Source: Gymnopus androsaceus JB14
Lineage: Eukaryota; Basidiomycota; Agaricomycetes; Agaricales; Omphalotaceae
DNA: 64,000 bases
NCBI GenBank assembly: GCA_009733575.1
Contig: ML769680.1
Location: 1 to 64,000, forward strand
Reading direction: 5' to 3'
Part shown: in pieces, positions 57,876 to 64,000 of the stretch
Position numbering within the stretch: the first letter of the stretch is position 1
Layout: the number at the start of each line of letters is the position of its first letter
Translations under genes and position numbers: made by a program
The notes under the pieces: generated by a model
What the model saw: only the letters and a program-made list of their open reading frames with translations
What the model was told of the DNA's origin: nothing
Databases searched by the model: none

Positions 57876-60800
57876 ATGCCACCCAGGCCAGACCCTCCAC
57901 CACTACGAACTCGACAGGAGATAAAATCATCACAACAAGCACCACCACCAGTAACTTGACAATGTTCCATCGCATCGGAACAAGCCAGCTCATCAAGTAG
58001 CAAAGCTGTAATGTCACAGCAGAGATCAGCTCCATTACCTCCCACAGACGACACTGTTCCTTGTAAAGGACACCCACACATCTTTGACATCAACATATTA
58101 GTTGATAGGTACAAGAACTGAACCACTGGAAAGTGGAGCCAGTGCAACAAACAACATTGCCTAAATCGATACGACATACCTTGGACAGGTAAATTAGCAA
58201 ATTTTGCAAAACCCATCGCGAAAGATCAGGAGGCAATTATCAGAACCCACCTACGACACATTGCTGACGACGACGAAGAAGAGGATACTGAAGCACCTGC
58301 TGCTCAGCCTATAGCATCATCCTCACAACAGCATACTCCCGCTCCATCCCAGTCACCTGCACCAAAATGCGAACCAACCCCACCTACACCTCCACAACCA
58401 TCTCCACAGGGCACTGCACTCCAATTTCCATATTCAAATACAGAACCACCTTCTCCACACAGATCCCCATCGCCATCAGATCCCGGATCACCAGGCGCGT
58501 TAATTGCTGATTCCGACAACGACAACGACGAAATGTCAAAAGCAAACAAAGCCTTCAATAAGGTTACAACCTTAAAATCGGACAGATCAAATTGGGACAC
58601 ATGGAAAACTTGAGTGGAATTCGCAGCCAGATCTATCGGCTATCAGCATTATTTGGAATGGAATCCGCAACCTGATCTTGCCCAAGGATCAAATGATGAG
58701 CACAGGGGAAAGGATAGTGATTTGCTAAATGCAATCATTGGCAGATTATCGGATGGAATATTCCGAAGGTATAGGCACTACAGCAACACAAAGCAGTTGT
58801 GGGAAAATTTACTCGCTGATTATGATTCTAAAAACGCTCTTACTGAATCATTTTTACAAAGACAACCTCACACCATGCGATGCATGGACCCATCCAAGGT
58901 CAATAAACATTTGGACGATATGATCAGCATCCACAATGACCTCACTACTAGGGGAATCGATATCAACGATGATATATTCGTCAACACCATTATGTCCTCT
59001 GTCCCCGACACCTTCAAAGCTACGATAAACGCATTGGCTGTTTTCTCCGCTAAATCCGACAAGAAGCTCAATCCTGCGGAGCTCATCTCTACCATTCGTG
59101 CTGAATCAATGGTAAACCAAATACGACATGATCACAAGAAGGAATTGGCAAACTATGCCAGTAACAGGGGAAGAGGAGGTTTTCGAGGTCAGGGAAACTC
59201 CTTCAGGAGAAATTCCCGAGGCAGAGGCAGAGGCCGTGGAGGATCGACGAGTCATCAGGACTCCGTTTGTTACAACTGCGGAGGTAAAGGTCACTTTGGA
59301 TATCAATGTCCATCGGAGAAACGCAGTCAGGCCAATGAGGCCAAGGAGACGAAGGCTCCTAAAGAGAAGCAGAAGAAGAAGTCAGAGGGAAACTGGAGAG
59401 ATAGGCCGAAGAACAGCAAAGTGGCATCCTCATCCATGATTGAGAAAGTACCAGAGTCATCATAGGCAGCAATTGAAATTCCCACTAAGCATGGGAATCT
59501 TGTTTTCGATTTTTCCGAAATAGCTGATAAATTCGAATTAGCTCTTTCATCGCCGAGCAACAACAGATGTCAGAAATACAATTCTGATGCAGTGCAAAAC
59601 ATCAAAGTCAACAGTCCGCCACCTCTTACTCTTAATGGTGAAGAGGGGGAAGAAGTATACGTCGATGCTTATGCTGCAGCCCACAGTTATGGAGCAATTC
59701 TTTTTGACTCCGGATGCTCTACCCACATGACGCCACTCACCAACGAACTCAGGAATCAACGAGAAATTCCAACATGAGTCATCCAGGCTGCTAACACGGA
59801 AACCTTCACGGCAAACATCTCAGGCACACTCCATCTGGAACTCCCAACATTTGAACAAAAGATAAGAATGTTAAAGCTCCCTAACACCCTTCTATGTCCA
59901 GACACTCCCAACACACTCGTATCACTGGGAAAACTCGACAATGATGGTTACACCATCCACACTCCAAATGGTAAAATGACGATCAGAGATTGCCAGGGGA
60001 ATCTCGTGGGAGTTATCCCAAAGATTAATGGACTATACCAGATCCCATCACGGGAACACGCTTATTCAACTAAGATCGGCAGATTGGTATCTCTTTACGA
60101 GGCACACTGCATCTTAGGTCACCTCAACTATGCTTACGTGAAGCATATGTTCTGAGACAACCAGGTTCAAGGAATCGGATTGGATCTGAAGCAAATGGAC
60201 GAACCAGAATACCGCGCTTGTATGCTTGGGAAAGCATCCAGGTATCCTATCGCTCAGGTGCAATCATCTCCGTGTGCGGAAAATTTTGGAGACGTCTTCC
60301 ACATGGATGTGTGGGGACCAGCACAAGTCAGGACGGTAAACCATTGCACTTACACGCTGACTTTAGTTGACGAAGCAACTGATTGGTTGGAGGAACCCCA
60401 AATGAAGTCGAAGGACGAGTCATTCGCACAGTACGTGGTTCTCCAAACAGGTCTCCAAACACAATACGGCACAACTGTTAAAGTTCTCCACTCTGATTGA
60501 GGGGGAGAATTTCTCAGTAACGAATTCACGGCATATCTGGAACGTATTGGGACACGACGATGTCTCACGGTACACAACACCCCGGAACACAATGGTATAG
60601 CGGAACGCGCACATTGAATGTTGCTGAACACAGTTCAAAGTCTTTTGATCTCATCAGGACTCCCAAAATGGCTTTGGGGATTCATGATGAAATATGCGGT
60701 ATATGTTTGGAACAGAATGCCGAAGAAAGCCATTGGAATGGCCACTCCATACGAGAAACGGTTTGGTATTAAACCGGACATTACTAATCTTCAAATCTTC

Positions 60801-62771
60801 AGCAGTATTGTTTACGTTAAACGAGAAAAGGAACCTGGTAAATTGGAACCACAGGCCAGGAAGGACGCTGGATAGGACTCAAACCCGAATCGAATTGTCA
60901 CTACATCTATTGGCCAACACGTCACACTGTCACAACAGAGAGGAACGTAGTTTTCTCTGACAGGCAGATCCAACCCATTGAAGGGGAGGATGGAAATTTG
61001 GGAAATTTAGAAACATTGGTCACCGAGTTGGAACAGCCTGTCATACCAGTTCCAGAAGAAATCGCCGAACCAATTGCACCAGACAAAGTATCTGGGAAAC
61101 GAGTCAGACAACCTACCAAGAAGATCAGGGATGTCATTGAAGGACTTGGAGAAGGAAGTGATGAGTTGCAACATCTTACCACATCTCTAGGTCAGGTAAC
61201 ATCAGAAATCAAATCTGATCCTTTATCTGTTGCAGAAGCTATGCAATGACCTGACAGCTCCAAATGGTACAATGCCATGAAGGACGAAATCTCCAGACTC
61301 CAGGAGCGTGGAACCTATACAATTGTCACTCCACCTCCAGATGCCAATATTCTCACATCCAAATGGGTCTATTGAACCAAGAAGGATGAACGAGGTCACA
61401 TTACAGGACACCAAGCTCGTCTTGTTGTACGTGGATTTAATTAGATCCCAGACGTTGACTACTTCCCAGACAAAACCTTCGCATCTGTCGCGAAACTTGC
61501 ATCAGCCCGTGCTATACTCAGCATTGGAGCTGAAAGAGCATGATTATTCACCAAATGGATGTGAAATTAGCTTACCTTTACGGGAAATTGGACGACAACG
61601 AGCGCATTTTTATGAAGGCACCTCCAGGCATTGATATAGGGGTAAAACCAGGTCAAACTTTACGGCTTAAACTCGCACTTTACGGACTTAAACAAGCTGG
61701 TCAACGATGGTATATGCGATTCAGGGAGATCATGACCCAACTGGGGTTTAAATGGTCTGATTTTGATCACGCTGTTTTCTATTGCACTAATCCCTTTACC
61801 ATCATTTTCATACATGTTGACAACATGACATTGGTTACCAAAACCCTGGCCATCATGGAGAAATTGAAGAAAGATATTGGGGCTATAATCGAAGTTGTTG
61901 ATTCCGGAGAAATCCATTGGCTACTTGGGATCGAGATCCAAAGATCTCTCCATAATAGGATGATTCACCTATCCCAGCGGTCATACATTGATGCCATACT
62001 CTCTCGCTATGGATTCTCGGATATAAAGCCACTTTCTATTCCCTTTGATCCCCACATCCACCTCCCGAAAGACCAATCACCCAAAACGGTTGAGGATATC
62101 GCTTTTATGCGCGACAAACCCTACAGAGAGGCCCTTGGCACTCTCCAGTACTTATCCGTTGCTACGAGACCTGACATCACATATGCAGTCTCCATCCTTG
62201 CTCGCTTTTCACAAAACCCCGGCATCACTCATTGGAATGGTGTACACCGTGTCTACACCTATCTCAAATACACCCGAGACTTTTGGCTCAGTACGAGCAA
62301 CCAGGAGACAGTCCAAGGTTACACGGATGCAGATGGTATGTCCCAAGAGGATCGACATGCTATTTCCGGGTACGTTTTTATGTTGACAGAGCAGTATCTT
62401 GGTCGTCGAGATGACAGGATACCATTTCTTTATCCACCATGGAAGCCGAGTATATCGCTTTGACCCATGCGGCGAAGGAAGCGATCTGGCTTAGGAATCT
62501 TTTGTCGGAAATCTTTGGTCCAATTACTCATGCAATCCCTATCATGTCAGACAATCAGTCCGCCATTGCATTGGCAAAGGATGATCGTTTTCACACCAGG
62601 ACCAAACACATCAATATCTGATACCACTTCATCTGCTACGTCATTGAGGAAGGTAAAATTCGTCTTACTTACTGCCCTACCAAAAACATGACGGCAGACA
62701 TCTTCACCAAAGCCTTACCTTTGATGAAAGCCAAACACTTCGCAGCATCCATGGGATTAGCAAAGGTTTGA
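57876..62771 (+). pseudogene. Copia-3 Gag-Pol polyprotein, several TGA stops and frameshifts
   Basis: The frame opens at 57876 (MPPRPDPPPLRTRQ). A leader domain with HIFDIN...KWSQCNKQHCLNRYDIP parallels the leader ORF of Copia-2, and an acidic/Pro-rich stretch follows. Gag (MSKANKAFNKVTTLK at 58533, UBN2-like) is followed by zinc knuckle CYNCGGKGHFGYQC, protease FDSGCSTHMTPLT, integrase FHMDVWGPAQV and NTPEHNGIAERAH, and RT HVDNMTLV, where the second catalytic Asp of the YxDD box is Asn. RNase H ends with MEAEYIALTHAAKEAIWL and ADIFTKALPLMKAKHFAASMG. Stops include TGA at KTxVEF (58611), PTxVIQ, MFxDN, HSDxGGEF, RAHxMLL and AMQxPDSS, and TAG at ESSxAAIE. Frames shift near 60880, 61530 and 62390. 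Confidence 0.9.
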
Positions 62772-62778
62772 AGGGGAG

Positions 62779-63141
62779 TGTTGGAATATCAAAGGTAAAT
62801 ATATTCTATCGAACTATACATGGAACACTTTCTCATAGTCTCCACTTGTTTGTATCACCATCCCATGCACTCCACTGTTATCGTCTCACAGACTCCACTC
62901 AGTCTCTCGCTGTATCCACTTGCTCTCTCGTAGTACCCACCTCACCATATGCATAGTAGCCACACATATTCACACAGTAGCCACTTGCCTGATATATTGT
63001 TTGTACTTAGGACTGTATATAAGCTTAGGTACCATACCCTGTAATAACACCATTGTCCCCCATCGATCTGTGTGATCGTTACTACTAAGTCCTGTGTGGA
63101 CTTACTGCTGCTACTTCCTATTTAGCAACATAACTTTAATA
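62779..63141 (+). repeat. Copia-3 3' LTR
   Basis: A 363-bp LTR, same length as the 5' copy; ends CAACATAACTTTAATA, then TSD TCTCT. Confidence 0.95.
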
Positions 63142-63587
63142 TCTCTGTATAGGGAAACAGAGTATAAATTTTTGTAACATAAGTAATATTTAGTGTACTT
63201 TACATGAAATACCTTGCCTATGAGGATACAATTGTGAGATAGAGTGGAAAGGAAGAGAAAAGGGAATGTACAATGGAGATTGAGACTGTGGGAATATTTC
63301 CAAAATAAGCTGACTTGGATCAGCAAAGTCACAGACAAGGGAAAATTGATTTAAAGGGTTGAGCAAGCTTGAAAATAGTGCTCCTTTGCATAAATCTGGA
63401 GTCAAACTGGTCCTTACAGCTGCACAAATACTTTCCTACTATATGGTGAAAAGCCCTGGCCTGGAACCCTGGCTCATGGCTTTCAAAAACTCAGGCCGGG
63501 CCAAAAGCTGTCCCAGGTTGGTCCCAGGCCAAAATTCCTGGCCAGCCTGGGACCTTGAGGCCAAGCCGGCACATCACTAATTATGAG

Positions 63588-64000
63588 AGAAAAATACATT
63601 TAAATTGGATGTGTAAGTACATCTGGAACTCGCTTTTTGTCATATAGTAGAGGGCCCTTCTACATAGTGCTGTAATAAATTAGCTCTCTACCTAGTATCG
63701 CATAGTACTGTATAGTATATCTGTATGGCAGGCGTCAGATTATTGACAGAAGGCCATAAAGAGTCGATCGTAAACAGTAAGCGGGATCTAATAATTTTAA
63801 TCAAAGTTTCACGCAACAGCTTTGACAAAAATCTTGAACAGCTCATATGACATATGTAGTTCATAGTTCAACAACGTATGTAAGACATCAATGCTTCAAG
63901 CAAATTCATAGATGACCTAGTTCGGGCTCGAAAAACCTGGGGGAGAATAAACGAGTATGCCATCGTGTAATTGTTATACTTGGCCCGGGCAAAAGTAACC
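63588..64000. other. Right end of duplication copy B and unique flank
   Basis: To about 63949 this matches copy A (7911-8483 and 13661-13722) without the solo LTR and Copia-1, providing the empty sites for both. After that the sequence is unrelated to copy A. No gene. Confidence 0.7.

Larger units (their letters stand above)
57458..63141 (+). mobile_element. Copia-3 LTR retrotransposon, complete length but decayed
   Basis: 5684 bp, TSD TCTCT (57453-57457 and 63142-63146); copy A retains the empty site near 7075. Both LTRs are 363 bp and differ at roughly a dozen positions, nearly all transitions. It is closely related to Copia-2 in LTR and Pol, but with a different, shorter leader. The polypurine tract AAGGGGAG precedes the 3' LTR. 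Confidence 0.95.
57321..63579. mobile_element. hAT-like TIR element, copy B, interrupted by Copia-3
   Basis: The same element as 6943-7902, here with a perfect 8-bp TSD ATTATGAG (57313-57320 and 63580-63587) and TIRs TAGTGATGTGCC at both ends. Copia-3 sits inside at 57458-63141. It lacks the 438-bp insertion seen in copy A. Confidence 0.8.
23885..63949 (+). repeat. Segmental duplication, copy B (expanded by nested insertions)
   Basis: Counterpart of 1565-13722. Removing the 3.66-kb transposon, Copia-2 with its nested contents, the 750-bp element and Copia-3, each with one TSD copy, leaves about 6.44 kb collinear with copy A. The intervals 30846-32292, 55811-56460, 57211-57320 and 63580-63949 are the noncoding parts of this copy; I see no gene in them. 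Confidence 0.9.

Noticed and set aside
57845..58216. Cys-rich 123-codon minus-strand ORF
   Set aside because: Antisense to the Copia-3 leader domain, whose plus-strand frame has a counterpart in Copia-2.

Overview
The window looks like nuclear DNA of a basidiomycete fungus, most likely an Agaricomycete. The evidence is genes split by many ~50-bp GT-AG introns, a fungal NACHT-WD40 NLR, a CxC2-type KDZ transposase, and dense Copia and TIR transposons. The species cannot be named from sequence alone.

The backbone is a ~6.3-6.4 kb segmental duplication. Copy A runs from 1565 to about 13722 and copy B from 23885 to about 63949, both in the same orientation. Each copy holds part of an intron-rich ABCC-type ABC transporter gene (minus strand) and the noncoding DNA upstream of it. 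Copy B is spread over 40 kb only because of insertions. Because each copy keeps empty sites for insertions found in the other, most transposons can be bounded to the base with their target-site duplications (TSDs).

Between the copies lie a four-exon NLR with 14 near-identical WD40 repeats (14215-18260), an eIF2-gamma pseudogene (19436-20839) and the 3' end of a beta-lactamase-like serine hydrolase (23335-23885).

Insertions in copy A are a 438-bp TIR element with a 2-bp TSD (inside a 960-bp hAT-like element shared by both copies), a probable solo LTR, and a young, nearly intact Copia (Copia-1, 8484-13660). Insertions in copy B are a 3.66-kb DNA transposon of an unclassified family (26730-30392), Copia-2 (32298-55805, minus strand), a 750-bp TIR element related to the 438-bp one, and Copia-3 (57458-63141, plus strand).

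Copia-2 is split by a 16.7-kb TIR element (34306-51044). This has a KDZ transposase, an Spt5-like NGN/KOW protein, a large palindrome between oppositely oriented gene sets, and several plus-strand genes. One of those genes is broken by a further 2.77-kb TIR element with an 8-bp TSD. Four levels of nesting can be read. I regard the large KDZ element with its Spt5-like companion gene as the most interesting system here.

Most in-frame stops in the transposon ORFs are TGA at sites that look like former CGA arginine codons. One comparison between the two related Copias shows CGA to TGA directly. This suggests CpG methylation and deamination.
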